Shown here: positions 9,792 to 17,402 of the stretch, piece by piece
Layout of the letters: each line of letters starts with the position of its first letter
Numbering within the stretch: the first letter of the stretch is position 1
NCBI GenBank assembly: GCA_965279285.1
Contig: OZ257148.1
Coordinates: 1-64,000 of the forward strand
DNA length: 64,000 nt
From: G965279335 sp965279285
GTDB lineage: Bacteria > Pseudomonadota > Gammaproteobacteria > DSM-16500
Direction of reading: 5' to 3'
Notes under the pieces: generated by a model
Database searches by the model: none
What the model was told of the DNA's origin: nothing
What the model saw: the letters and a program-made list of their open reading frames with translations, nothing else
Position numbers and translations under genes: made by a program

Positions 9792-9925
9792 AAAAGAAAA
9801 ATTAGATAACCTAACTGCTCTTCAAATAAAATCATTTAGCGATAAATACGACAACCTGCTAAAAAATAAAAATTTCACTGATAAACCAAAAAGAAATTTA
9901 TGGAAATCTTTAATTGACATGCTTA

Positions 9926-10140
9926 TTGCTTTTGCAAAAATTGAAAATATGGACCACCATTGGAATAATTCAAAGCTGCCATGATTTCGCCATATTCTTT
10001 TGAACTCTGAACTAAACATTCCACAATTTTCCTACAAATTTCTTGACGCTTATTTGAAAATAAATCGTGAAAAATATATTTAAACTCATTAGCCAACATT
10101 CCATCAATCTTACGCAAAAATGACATTACTGCAAAATCAA
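9926..10140 (-). pseudogene. Fragment of a second DUF234-type ATPase, opposite strand
   Basis: The minus-strand frame encodes KIDGMLANEFKYIFHDLFSN, then KIVECLVQSSKEYGEIMAALN. It aligns by eye with the middle of the adjacent plus-strand ATPase (SGILFNEFNQIFSDLFSSRS, then QIVTYLADSTADRNQIAESL). Only about 70 residues remain, without ATPase motifs or C-terminus. It points to a family duplication or a second insertion followed by decay. The plus-strand stretch 9784-9920 has an open frame without a start (KKEKLDNLTALQIKSF) that I cannot identify. Confidence 0.6.
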
Positions 10141-10163
10141 CTATATTGGAGAAATCTTGACCG

Positions 10164-10214
10164 ACCTGGCCTAGAACCAGGCGGCTGGGAGTTCGAATCT
10201 CTCCGGGCACACCA
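10164..10214 (+). repeat. tRNA-Arg 3'-half copy (putative att site)
   Basis: The anticodon stem ACCTGG-loop-CCAGG, variable region, T arm and acceptor 3' strand with ACCA are present. The 5' half of a tRNA is absent, so this is not a functional gene. The run GGGAGTTCGAATC to CTCCGGGC is identical to the tRNA-Arg genes at 1506-1582 and 1653-1729. It marks the distal end of the island starting at 1730. Confidence 0.8.
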
Positions 10215-10217
10215 ATT

Positions 10218-10677
10218 TTAGGGTTTTACTCCACATTTTTGAGACGGCTCATTTATACTTAAACGCTCGACTAACGAAGTCATAAATTCATTAACTACAG
10301 AAGGGATGTTTACCATATTCAGATTATTTTTCATCTGAGATTTTGTACGACTATTAAAAAAAGATTCGATTTTACTAAGACTCATATTTCCATAATCAAC
10401 ATCCGAATCATCAATGTCGAAATCGATATTATACGATAACCCCAAGCAGCTTCAGACACCTTCATTCCAAGGTCTTCAGCTACGTAATTGTCATTAAGTA
10501 CAACTCTTATAGCATCGGTATTAAAAGAAGATTAGGATCTATTTTTGCAGCCGCCGTAGTTGCTTTTATACTGATGATAGGTAAGACAAAACTTGTACCA
10601 CTTAAACGTGACATAGGTTGCCTCATTGTTTTTAAAGCCGTAGTTTTTACACCCTTATTTAATAATCTTGCAAACAT
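10218..10677 (-). pseudogene. Decayed small gene, unknown function
   Basis: Three consecutive minus-strand segments in different frames read like one protein. MFARLLNKGVKTTALKTM begins at 10677 and runs to a stop at 10507. DAIRVVLNDNYVAEDLGMKV follows in the next frame. SYNIDFDIDDSDVDYGNMSL runs to a stop at 10218. The last piece is acidic and continues to a plausible C-terminus. The pieces suggest a roughly 140-aa protein broken by two frameshifts. I recognise no family. It begins only four bases from the island att site, so it lies just outside or at the edge of the element. Confidence 0.35.
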
Positions 10678-11064
10678 ATCGACACTCTCTCATTAATTGA
10701 TAAAATTACCGACCTAATTTTATATCCTAGCGAGTAGTTTGTTCAATAAATATCGCTTTTTGTCTCTTGCGCTACAATTTGTACAACTTTTGTTTCGATA
10801 ATATTGATTTGATGATGCAGGAATAAATTATCTTAATAGAGAGAATAAAGCAGAAACGAGTGCAGGGATATTGAATACAATATAGACCCTAATTACTTTT
10901 TCTAGCTCTATTTTTACCATTTATTAAAATATATCAATAAAAATCAATTCGTTACCAAAAACATTGTGTGTGGGCATTTTTTGATCTAAAATAAAACAAA
11001 TGATCACTTGTGATTACTATAGTATTTATTAACCCGGTGGCATTTTGCGTTAAACGAGGTAATT
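10678..11064. other. Gene-free AT-rich spacer
   Basis: No convincing coding frame, RNA gene or strong palindrome is visible. It should contain the promoter of the glycosyltransferase gene. AATGATCACTTGTGATTACT around 11000 is a weak imperfect palindrome. Confidence 0.5.
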
Positions 11065-12993
11065 ATGCCTGCAAAAAAGAAAAAAAATAAAGATCAACAC
11101 CAACCAGCAGCTGCCCCTACCCAACAAGCGGCGGGTCATGGCGAGCTTGCAGCGCGCAACACCGCAGCCGTTGGAGCAGGATCTACCAAAGATATAATGG
11201 CAACCATTAAACCCACCCTGATAAGCATTCCAAAAATAATTCATTTTATTTGGGCAGGTGGTAGTTTTTTAATGCCAGAAAAAAATCGCAACACCGTGAG
11301 AGAGTGGGCACAGGCTAATCCTAGTTTTGAATGCATATTGTGGATCGATGAAAAAACATGCGGAAAAAGTAAAGATCAACTATCAGCAGAATATAAAGAT
11401 TTATTTGGAAATCCCAAAGAAAGCGCCGAGAAAAAAATAGCTGTTGTTCATGAAGACGAACACGAAAAAAGAGATCAGACAATCATGACGCATCTACAAC
11501 AACAAGCCGCAGTAAAAAAATTAATTTTAGATTACGCGTACGAACCTGTGATTGTTTTAAAAGACATTCAAAAGGCGGGTTTACGCGATGATTTAGTCGA
11601 TTATGAAATTAATCAACTAACACCTAATTACGGATCTTCTAGTGATTTACTTCGATATGCAATACTGCACAAACTTGGTGGTTTATATATCGATAGTGAT
11701 GTAGGTCATAATTACGCTTTTTCATTAGAACAAAGTGGAGTATTTAGCCCATGCACCAGCCACACTCTTTACATTGATCATCTTAGCCAAAAGACTGAAG
11801 AAAAATTAGCGAACTCTGCTGCCGAGTATAAAAATTTTAGTTTAAGCGAACAAAAAAGTAGTATAGGTAACGACACTTTTATTTCAACAGCTCAGAATCC
11901 TTTGATGCTAAAAATTCTTGAGGAAGCTAAAAAGCGCTATAAAATTATATCGCCTGGCAACAAGTTAATTTCTAACCACATAAGACAAGCACATCTACTC
12001 GACTCACTTGTCCAAGACATTACAATCTGGAAAACAGGCCCATGCCTAATAAATGATGTATTTCGCACAGAATTAGATGTACAAACCCTAGAGGCAAAAG
12101 AACAACTCCGACCCATAACTAATAGCACGCTATTTGAAACAAAAGATGGCGTAGTTGTAAAATGTGTTCGGCCTTCCAAAGAGCATGCGCTTACACTACC
12201 AAAAGAAAATTTTCGTGGCTGGCTAAAAGTAAAAATATCTCATCAAAAAGCTGAACAAGCCATCGCCGCTGTCAAAAAAACCATTGAATTTGAAGCTAAT
12301 AATTTTAATTTTTTAAGGTTAGACTATCATATTAGAGTACTGGCTGAAGCAACTGACATGAGTTTAGCCTCAGCATTTAAGCCTGTTTCTGTTATAGCCG
12401 AAGAGTTAATCGCTAATAAAAAAATTTACTATGTCGCGCTTTCTTATCAACAACTATTAACCCAAATTTTCTGTCAAACAAAAAACTTGATGCATCCTTT
12501 AAGACTCCCACTAGTCGTTTTTCTAGATGTAGTAAGAATTGAGTCGAGCTATATAGAGCTAGAAAGACTACTTGAAAAAATATTGCTTAACTCCGATAAT
12601 GAACGGGCCCAAATCAGCATTAATCAAATATCACCGGAAATTCACGAAGAACTTTGTAAAAAAATTAAAAAAGGTATTTTATTTTTAAATAGCCTATGCG
12701 ACATCTATCTAAAAGCACCAGATAAATTCAATATGTTAGCGGATAATGAGTTTATAAATACAATCAACACAATAATGGATTTTTACAAAAAATATATTAC
12801 ACTCTCTTCCAATTACGAGCCTACAAAAGGATTACTTGGAAAATATAGCTTAATTCAACCTGCACCATCTGGCGATGCAAAGGCACAAAATGTAACGAAT
12901 ATATTTGAAAAAATTAACAAATTTTTAGAAAAGGTCAATCCGAAAAATACCATGTCTAGCGATAAACCGACGGTAAACCCGTCGCCACATTAA
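11065..12993 (+). CDS. TcdB-like glycosyltransferase, effector candidate
   Basis: Predicted GT-A fold sugar transferase of the large-clostridial-toxin type, which attaches a sugar to host target proteins. The hallmark N-terminal strand IPKIIHFIWAGG is at residues 55-66. The block SSDLLRYAILHKLGG leads into the metal-binding DxD motif (D210-S211-D212 in GGLYIDSDV), followed by a segment like the toxin domain (SSIGNDTFISTAQNPLM). The first 45 residues are a Lys-rich then Ala/Gln-rich low-complexity leader, and the C-terminal half (about 380-642) is helical and unrecognised. There is no signal peptide, consistent with type IV secretion. Delivery and target are inference. The LRR gene lies 78 bases downstream. 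Confidence 0.75.
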   Translation: MPAKKKKNKDQHQPAAAPTQQAAGHGELAARNTAAVGAGSTKDIMATIKPTLISIPKIIHFIWAGGSFLMPEKNRNTVREWAQANPSFECILWIDEKTCGKSKDQLSAEYKDLFGNPKESAEKKIAVVHEDEHEKRDQTIMTHLQQQAAVKKLILDYAYEPVIVLKDIQKAGLRDDLVDYEINQLTPNYGSSSDLLRYAILHKLGGLYIDSDVGHNYAFSLEQSGVFSPCTSHTLYIDHLSQKTEEKLANSAAEYKNFSLSEQKSSIGNDTFISTAQNPLMLKILEEAKKRYKIISPGNKLISNHIRQAHLLDSLVQDITIWKTGPCLINDVFRTELDVQTLEAKEQLRPITNSTLFETKDGVVVKCVRPSKEHALTLPKENFRGWLKVKISHQKAEQAIAAVKKTIEFEANNFNFLRLDYHIRVLAEATDMSLASAFKPVSVIAEELIANKKIYYVALSYQQLLTQIFCQTKNLMHPLRLPLVVFLDVVRIESSYIELERLLEKILLNSDNERAQISINQISPEIHEELCKKIKKGILFLNSLCDIYLKAPDKFNMLADNEFINTINTIMDFYKKYITLSSNYEPTKGLLGKYSLIQPAPSGDAKAQNVTNIFEKINKFLEKVNPKNTMSSDKPTVNPSPH

Positions 12994-13003
12994 TTAATAT
13001 ACG

Positions 13004-13024
13004 ATACTCATGTACAATGAGTAT
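13004..13024. promoter_or_regulatory. Small inverted repeat between effector candidate and LRR gene
   Basis: ATACTCAT and ATGAGTAT are separated by five bases. The site could be an operator for the LRR gene or a weak transcript-end hairpin. It lacks a following U-tract. Confidence 0.3.
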
Positions 13025-13071
13025 ATAAATAAGGTAAAATGGTGCAATTTTTATTTTAGCGAGATAACTGT

Positions 13072-13707
13072 ATGCCTATATTAGCCGACATTAAAAGTGA
13101 AATTGCTACGGGTAAATCCGGAATGTATGTTGTGCGAGATACAGACAATCAACTGTGTTTAAAGTTAATTAACCAAGGCCTATCAGACGCAGATATCACC
13201 AGTCTAGGAGAGCTTTGCCAAGGAAACATCGTTAAAGAACTTGATATAGAGCGGAATAATTTAACAAGCCAAGGCGCCATTGAAATTACAAAAAAATTTC
13301 CTGCTTTAAAAATATTAATTTTAAAACAAAACAGTGTAGGCGAAAAAGCGGTACCCGCTCTATTGGAAATGAAATCTCTTGTAAAACTAGATTTAACTAA
13401 TAACTACCTAAATGAAGCAGCCATTAAAAATTTAAAAGAAAAATTTAAAGCCATCGAATTACTCACTGCTGACAATCCCGGAACAAATAACTCAAACTCA
13501 TTTACACTAAATACAGGTTTCCTTACCTCATTAGATTTATCTAAAAGCACAGAAGTACAAGTAACAGAAAATTCTTCGTCATATAATCCTACGCTATGGA
13601 CAACAACACAACCTGCGCCGGTTATCCCTAACAAAAAATCCCTGGTGTTTGACAATGAAAGTAAAGAAAAACCGCAGCAAAATGACAGCGCTAACCCTCA
13701 TCAGTAA
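13072..13707 (+). CDS. Small leucine-rich-repeat protein, effector candidate
   Basis: 211 aa. About residues 30-130 hold four ribonuclease-inhibitor-like leucine-rich repeats, seen as LINQGLSDADITSLGEL, ELDIERNNLTSQGAIEI, ILILKQNSVGEKAVPAL and KLDLTNNYLNEAAIKNL. The C-terminal 70 residues are Ser/Thr/Asn/Pro-rich and probably disordered. There is no signal peptide or membrane segment. Cytosolic LRR proteins of this size are common among Legionella and Coxiella secreted effectors, but no secretion signal can be demonstrated here. It may share transcription with the glycosyltransferase gene upstream. Confidence 0.65.
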   Translation: MPILADIKSEIATGKSGMYVVRDTDNQLCLKLINQGLSDADITSLGELCQGNIVKELDIERNNLTSQGAIEITKKFPALKILILKQNSVGEKAVPALLEMKSLVKLDLTNNYLNEAAIKNLKEKFKAIELLTADNPGTNNSNSFTLNTGFLTSLDLSKSTEVQVTENSSSYNPTLWTTTQPAPVIPNKKSLVFDNESKEKPQQNDSANPHQ

Positions 13708-14202
13708 TTAGTCGCAGAATTTGTTATGAGGCGATAGCGATTGCAATCAAGATGGATTTTTCTTCCCGTATGCAAAAATTATTATTGATCGGAATTTCTC
13801 AGATACTCAACCGCGCCAAATTAGCGGTGCGGCAGGTTGATGATGTAGTTACCCACCAATGGACAAAGCGATGAAGGTAGCGACTGATAAAGCTGATTTA
13901 AAAACTATACTCACTCCGCATCACAACTAAAAGCATAATGACTTTCAGAGCTATATATTGCTTCCAACAAACCTAATGACTGAAGTAATTGCTTATATAA
14001 ACGATAACCCTTTAATCTATATTGAGAATCTATAATTCCCACAGATATTTAATTTTTAAAAAAAATTAAGAGCCAGTGTCAAGCCGACACAGTCGAGCTT
14101 TTATTTGAAAAAAATTATCCGCTTTTTAACAGCTAATCATTTCCAAAGCTGGCCCCTAATGATACCTTCCTGGAAAAACATGCTGAACTCCTTTAATCTC
14201 TT
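13708..14202. other. Gene-free stretch
   Basis: About 500 bases between convergent genes. Short open frames exist but none has a ribosome site plus a coherent protein. A weak GTGTC/GACAC hairpin near 14078-14092 is followed on the minus strand by a T-run (complement of the A-run at 14058-14067) and could terminate the KGG genes. Confidence 0.4.
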
Positions 14203-14358
14203 CTATTCTTTACTGACGCTGCTTTTGCTGCTGCCCTTTCCCTGCTTACTGCCTTGTTTTCCTTGCGACTGTTGCCCTCCTTTTTGCTCGTTTTTCCTTC
14301 CGCCTTGAGCTCCCTGTGTTGCAGCAGCTTTTCTACCACCTTCTGATGTTCCTGACAT
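14203..14358 (-). CDS. KGG-motif stress protein, 51 aa
   Basis: Very hydrophilic Gly/Lys/Gln/Ser-rich small protein beginning MSGTSEGGRKAAATQGAQGG and continuing with further KGG/QGK units, like YciG/GsiB-type stress-induced proteins (KGG family). The start is marked by a strong GGAGGTG about eight bases upstream on the minus strand. No catalytic residues are expected. Members are thought to be disordered and linked to desiccation, acid or stationary-phase stress. It is a paralogue of the next upstream gene and shares the (M)xGTSEGG N-terminus. Confidence 0.75.
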   Translation of the reverse strand: MSGTSEGGRKAAATQGAQGGRKNEQKGGQQSQGKQGSKQGKGSSKSSVSKE

Positions 14359-14391
14359 GACACACCTCCGCGATTTTAACTTAAAATTAAA

Positions 14392-14655
14392 TTACTCGTT
14401 CTCACCTGCTTCAGTTTCTTTTCCTTCATCTTTATCCATATTAGACGAACTCCCTCTGCCTCCCTGTGAATTTTCACTGCCTTTTCGACCCGATTCATTT
14501 AGTTTTTCATAGCCGACTTTTTCAGCTGGCTTTTTTCCACCTTCCACTTGACTTCCATATGAACGGGATTCCGCTCCTTTTCTCCCTGCGTCACTTAATT
14601 TATCATGACCCGTTTTTTCTGCCGCTTTTTTTCCGCCTTCAGATGTACCTGCCAT
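14392..14655 (-). CDS. KGG-motif stress protein, 87 aa
   Basis: The ATG at 14655 is chosen because a near-perfect Shine-Dalgarno AAGGAGGGTG lies just upstream. A longer open frame from 14715 has no such signal. The sequence MAGTSEGGKKAAEKTGHDKL continues with degenerate 20-residue units (DAGRKGAES, EGGKKPAEKVGYEKL, ESGRKGSEN) typical of the KGG family, and ends in an acidic tail. The unusually strong ribosome sites of this gene and its neighbour fit high expression in the resistant transmissive form, by inference. Confidence 0.8.
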   Translation of the reverse strand: MAGTSEGGKKAAEKTGHDKLSDAGRKGAESRSYGSQVEGGKKPAEKVGYEKLNESGRKGSENSQGGRGSSSNMDKDEGKETEAGENE

Positions 14656-14884
14656 AATTGCACCCTCCTTATTAGTAATAATCAATAAAAATTGAAAACT
14701 AAAGATGAGTCTCACATTAACCAGTATAGACCTCTGAAATTTTATTTACTACAAACTAGCGAAATACACGTATTTGTACGGTGAAAAACTTAGCTGCCAT
14801 ATTTACTTTTTTTATTTCTAAACATGATTAACTTACTTAATTATAAATAGGAAAATAAAATTCCTAGTAATTTTTCTGTATAAA

Positions 14885-16702
14885 TTAATCTATTACATGA
14901 TCTGCCTGAACCTCTGTCTCAGTAATAACCCCCACAAATATCGCCCCATAGCGCTGTAATTTACTTTGCCCCACTCCTGATATTATGGCAAATTCCGTCA
15001 GGCTCGTCGGTTTTTTCTCATAAATCTCAATTAAACTCGTATCATGAAAAATAATATACGGCGGGACACCTTGCTCTTTTGCCAACTCCAATCGCTTACT
15101 TTTTAAAGCTTGCCAGAGAGCATCTTGTGGCATTAATAATTGTTTTTTATCTTTTTTTAATGAAGATTTTTTTGGTTTCTCTACATCATGTCGTAATGCA
15201 ATAGAATATTCACCACGCAATAGTGGATAGCTTTTTTCAGTTAATCGAAAACTACCAAAACCACCCATATCCACCATAATTAAATTGGCTGCTACTAATT
15301 GGCGATAAATACTTTGCCATTGCATTTGATTATACGCTACACCAATACCGAATGTTGACACCTTGTCATGATTAAAGCGCTGAATTTGTGGGGTTAATTT
15401 ACCTAATAAAACATCAATTAAATGTTTTACTCCAAAACGCTGACCCGTTCGATAAATGCAGGATAAAGCCATTTGTGCAGCAATTTTTCCATCCCACGTT
15501 TGCACCGGCTCCAAGCAATTATCACAGTTATTACAAGGCGCTGAATACTGCTCGCCAAAATAATTTAACATTACTTGTCGACGACATAATGTTGTTTCGC
15601 AAAAACCTAAAAGTGCATCTAATTTATTACGTTCTAAACGCTTGTGTTGCTCCTCTGCTTCAGAACTTGCGAGCATATGCCGTAATATAACAACATCGCC
15701 TAAACCATATGATAACCACGCATTGGCCGGCAAATTATCTCGACCTGCACGACCGGTTTCTTGATAATAACCTTCCATACTTTTTGGTAAATCTAAATGC
15801 GCCACAAAACGCACGTTCGGTTTATCAATACCCATACCAAAAGCGACGGTGGCAACCATAATCATGCCTTCTTCACGAATAAAACGTTGCTGATTTTTTT
15901 GTCGGACTACAGTAGTCAACCCAGCATGATACGGTAAAGCATTCCAACCTTTTTTACTCAACCATTCTGCTGTTTCTTCCACTTTTTTTCTTGATAGGCA
16001 ATAAACAATACCCGCATCACCGCGATGTTCTGCATCTAAAAAATGATGTAATTGATCACGTGGATTTTGTTTTTGAACTATACGATAACGAATATTTGCG
16101 CGATCAAAGCTAGCGGTAAATTTTTTGGCTTTTGCTAAACCTAATTTTTCAATGATTTCTCGCTGTGTTGGCTCATCTGCTGTCGCAGTTAATGCGACAC
16201 GTGGTATGGTCGGAAATTTTTCCTGTAAAATAGATAACTGCACATACTCAGGACGAAAATCATGTCCCCATTGCGAAACACAATGAGCTTCATCAATCGC
16301 AAATAAAGCTAACGGTGTTTGAGCAAGAATCTGTAAAAATCGCGGGGTTAACAAACGCTCTGGCGCTACATAAATTAAATCAAGCTCACCGGCTAAAATT
16401 GCTTTTTCAACATTTGCTGCTTGCTGTGCATTTAAACTGGAATTTAAAACAGCTGCTTTCACACCCAACTGTAATAAAGCTTCAACTTGGTCTTGCATTA
16501 ATGCTATCAAGGGTGAAATCACCACGCCCATCCCCGTGCGAACCATCGCTGGAATTTGATAACATAATGATTTACCACCACCCGTAGGCATTAAAATAAA
16601 AGCATCATTACCCTGAATAATATGGTCAACGATAGCCGCTTGGTTATTACGAAATTGTTGATAACCAAAAATTTGATTTAAAACATGTTGTGCTGATTGC
16701 AT
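14885..16702 (-). CDS. recQ: ATP-dependent DNA helicase RecQ
   Basis: 3'-5' superfamily 2 helicase of the RecF recombination pathway and replication-fork maintenance. The 605-aa length is normal. The order is: motif 0 FGYQQFRNNQ, Walker A MPTGGGKSLCYQ (about residues 38-49), DEAH box AIDEAHCVSQWGHDFRPEY (about 135), helicase motifs V/VI (VATVAFGMGIDKPNVR, QETGRAGRDNLP), zinc-binding cysteines (CRRQVMLNYFGE ... CNNCDNC), winged helix, and a C-terminal HRDC domain (LWQALKSKRLELAKEQGVPP). All motifs appear intact. Coding is on the minus strand, with the start at 16702. Confidence 0.96.
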   Translation of the reverse strand: MQSAQHVLNQIFGYQQFRNNQAAIVDHIIQGNDAFILMPTGGGKSLCYQIPAMVRTGMGVVISPLIALMQDQVEALLQLGVKAAVLNSSLNAQQAANVEKAILAGELDLIYVAPERLLTPRFLQILAQTPLALFAIDEAHCVSQWGHDFRPEYVQLSILQEKFPTIPRVALTATADEPTQREIIEKLGLAKAKKFTASFDRANIRYRIVQKQNPRDQLHHFLDAEHRGDAGIVYCLSRKKVEETAEWLSKKGWNALPYHAGLTTVVRQKNQQRFIREEGMIMVATVAFGMGIDKPNVRFVAHLDLPKSMEGYYQETGRAGRDNLPANAWLSYGLGDVVILRHMLASSEAEEQHKRLERNKLDALLGFCETTLCRRQVMLNYFGEQYSAPCNNCDNCLEPVQTWDGKIAAQMALSCIYRTGQRFGVKHLIDVLLGKLTPQIQRFNHDKVSTFGIGVAYNQMQWQSIYRQLVAANLIMVDMGGFGSFRLTEKSYPLLRGEYSIALRHDVEKPKKSSLKKDKKQLLMPQDALWQALKSKRLELAKEQGVPPYIIFHDTSLIEIYEKKPTSLTEFAIISGVGQSKLQRYGAIFVGVITETEVQADHVID

Positions 16703-16724
16703 GAGCTGGTGTTCCTTAACAATA

Positions 16725-16842
16725 ACTTATCGTTTACTCACTGTTGAAGACCGTTTAATGCGAATTAAAAATAAACTAGGTTGTGAAACGAAAATAGAAC
16801 TTATTGAGTGGGCAATTAAAAAGGTGATTATTAGAGCTTCTC
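16725..16842 (+). pseudogene. LuxR-type HTH regulator, C-terminal remnant
   Basis: The plus-strand frame reads TYRLLTVEDRLMRIKNKLGC then ETKIELIEWAIKKVI. This is the end of a LuxR/GerE DNA-binding domain (the recognition-helix pattern TVEDxLxxIKNKLGC and the final KxELIExAI helix). Nothing upstream encodes the rest of the domain because recQ begins there. A remnant of a lost regulator is the likely reading. Confidence 0.5.
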
Positions 16843-16863
16843 TGAGCCTTAAGTTACAGACAA

Positions 16864-17178
16864 CTATGCAGCATCTTGAAGGCCAATAATTAAATCCAGT
16901 CCTTCTCGATTCACCAAGTCCTGTAAGCACAACCTGACAAATTGTTGTGATGAATAACCTAATTTTTTTGCATACTCTGCAGCAGCTCTTGGACTCGCAA
17001 AGCGCCTTCCATGCTCCAAATCACATACATACTGCTTTGATACACCGAGCAGTTTTGCAAACTCTGCCTGTGTCATCTCTTCACCTTTCCGAACTGAAGC
17101 TAATAGTGAGCCCAACGTGAGCTTACCGGCTAACGCTTCTAAAAAATCCAAAGATTCTTTTGTTTTTTTAGTAGTCAT
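16864..17178 (-). CDS. XRE-family antitoxin/regulator (HigA-like), toxin partner decayed
   Basis: 104-aa DNA-binding protein with a Cro/CI-type helix-turn-helix (MTQAEFAKLLGVSKQYVCDLEHGRR, about residues 35-59). The arrangement is that of a HigBA-type module in which the toxin gene precedes the antitoxin: a toxin-like tail overlaps the ATG, and GGAGG at 17188-17192 on the minus strand serves this start from inside that tail. With the toxin truncated, the gene is probably an orphan regulator. The C-terminal part (FVRLCLQDLVNREGLDLIIG) may be lipid- or dimer-contacting, which is unknown. Confidence 0.75.
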   Translation of the reverse strand: MTTKKTKESLDFLEALAGKLTLGSLLASVRKGEEMTQAEFAKLLGVSKQYVCDLEHGRRFASPRAAAEYAKKLGYSSQQFVRLCLQDLVNREGLDLIIGLQDAA

Positions 17179-17278
17179 GCTTACTTACCTCCAGCATCAT
17201 AACAATTTCAACCAAATCGTCTAACCCTACCACATAAATCGCGCGATATGCCTTACTTAATCTAAATAACACCCTAAA
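17168..17278 (-). pseudogene. C-terminal stub of a HigB/Gp49-type toxin
   Basis: The minus-strand frame, after a stop at 17279-17281, reads LSKAYRAIYVVGLDDLVEIV and ends at a stop overlapping the antitoxin start. The YRAIYVV strand is characteristic of the C-terminal half of RelE-fold HigB toxins. About 37 residues remain and the catalytic N-terminal part is gone. Confidence 0.5.
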
Positions 17279-17402
17279 TTAGAGTACTTTTCAATATACC
17301 ATTAAAACACCGTAAGTGACACATTTTTTGTAGAAAAATTGATCTTTTTGATTATTCAGTGTATTCTCTCCCCTACTCCTTCTATCGTTAAAACATAATT
17401 CT

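Larger units (their letters stand above)
1730..10214. mobile_element. Genomic island at tRNA-Arg carrying Wadjet
   Basis: The segment is bounded by the intact tRNA-Arg(TCG) gene on the left and a tRNA 3'-half copy on the right. Both share a 22-base exact run from GGGAGTTCGAATC through CTCCGGGC, and similar anticodon arms. Inside lie jetABCD and two decayed ATPase genes. No integrase is visible, so the element is probably immobile now. The boundaries are inferred from the repeat only. The right repeat has diverged, which implies either an old insertion or an attP from a different tRNA-Arg allele. Confidence 0.7.

Noticed and set aside
10164..10214. A third functional tRNA-Arg gene
   Set aside because: The acceptor 5' strand and D arm are missing and the anticodon loop is altered. 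It is only a 3'-half copy.
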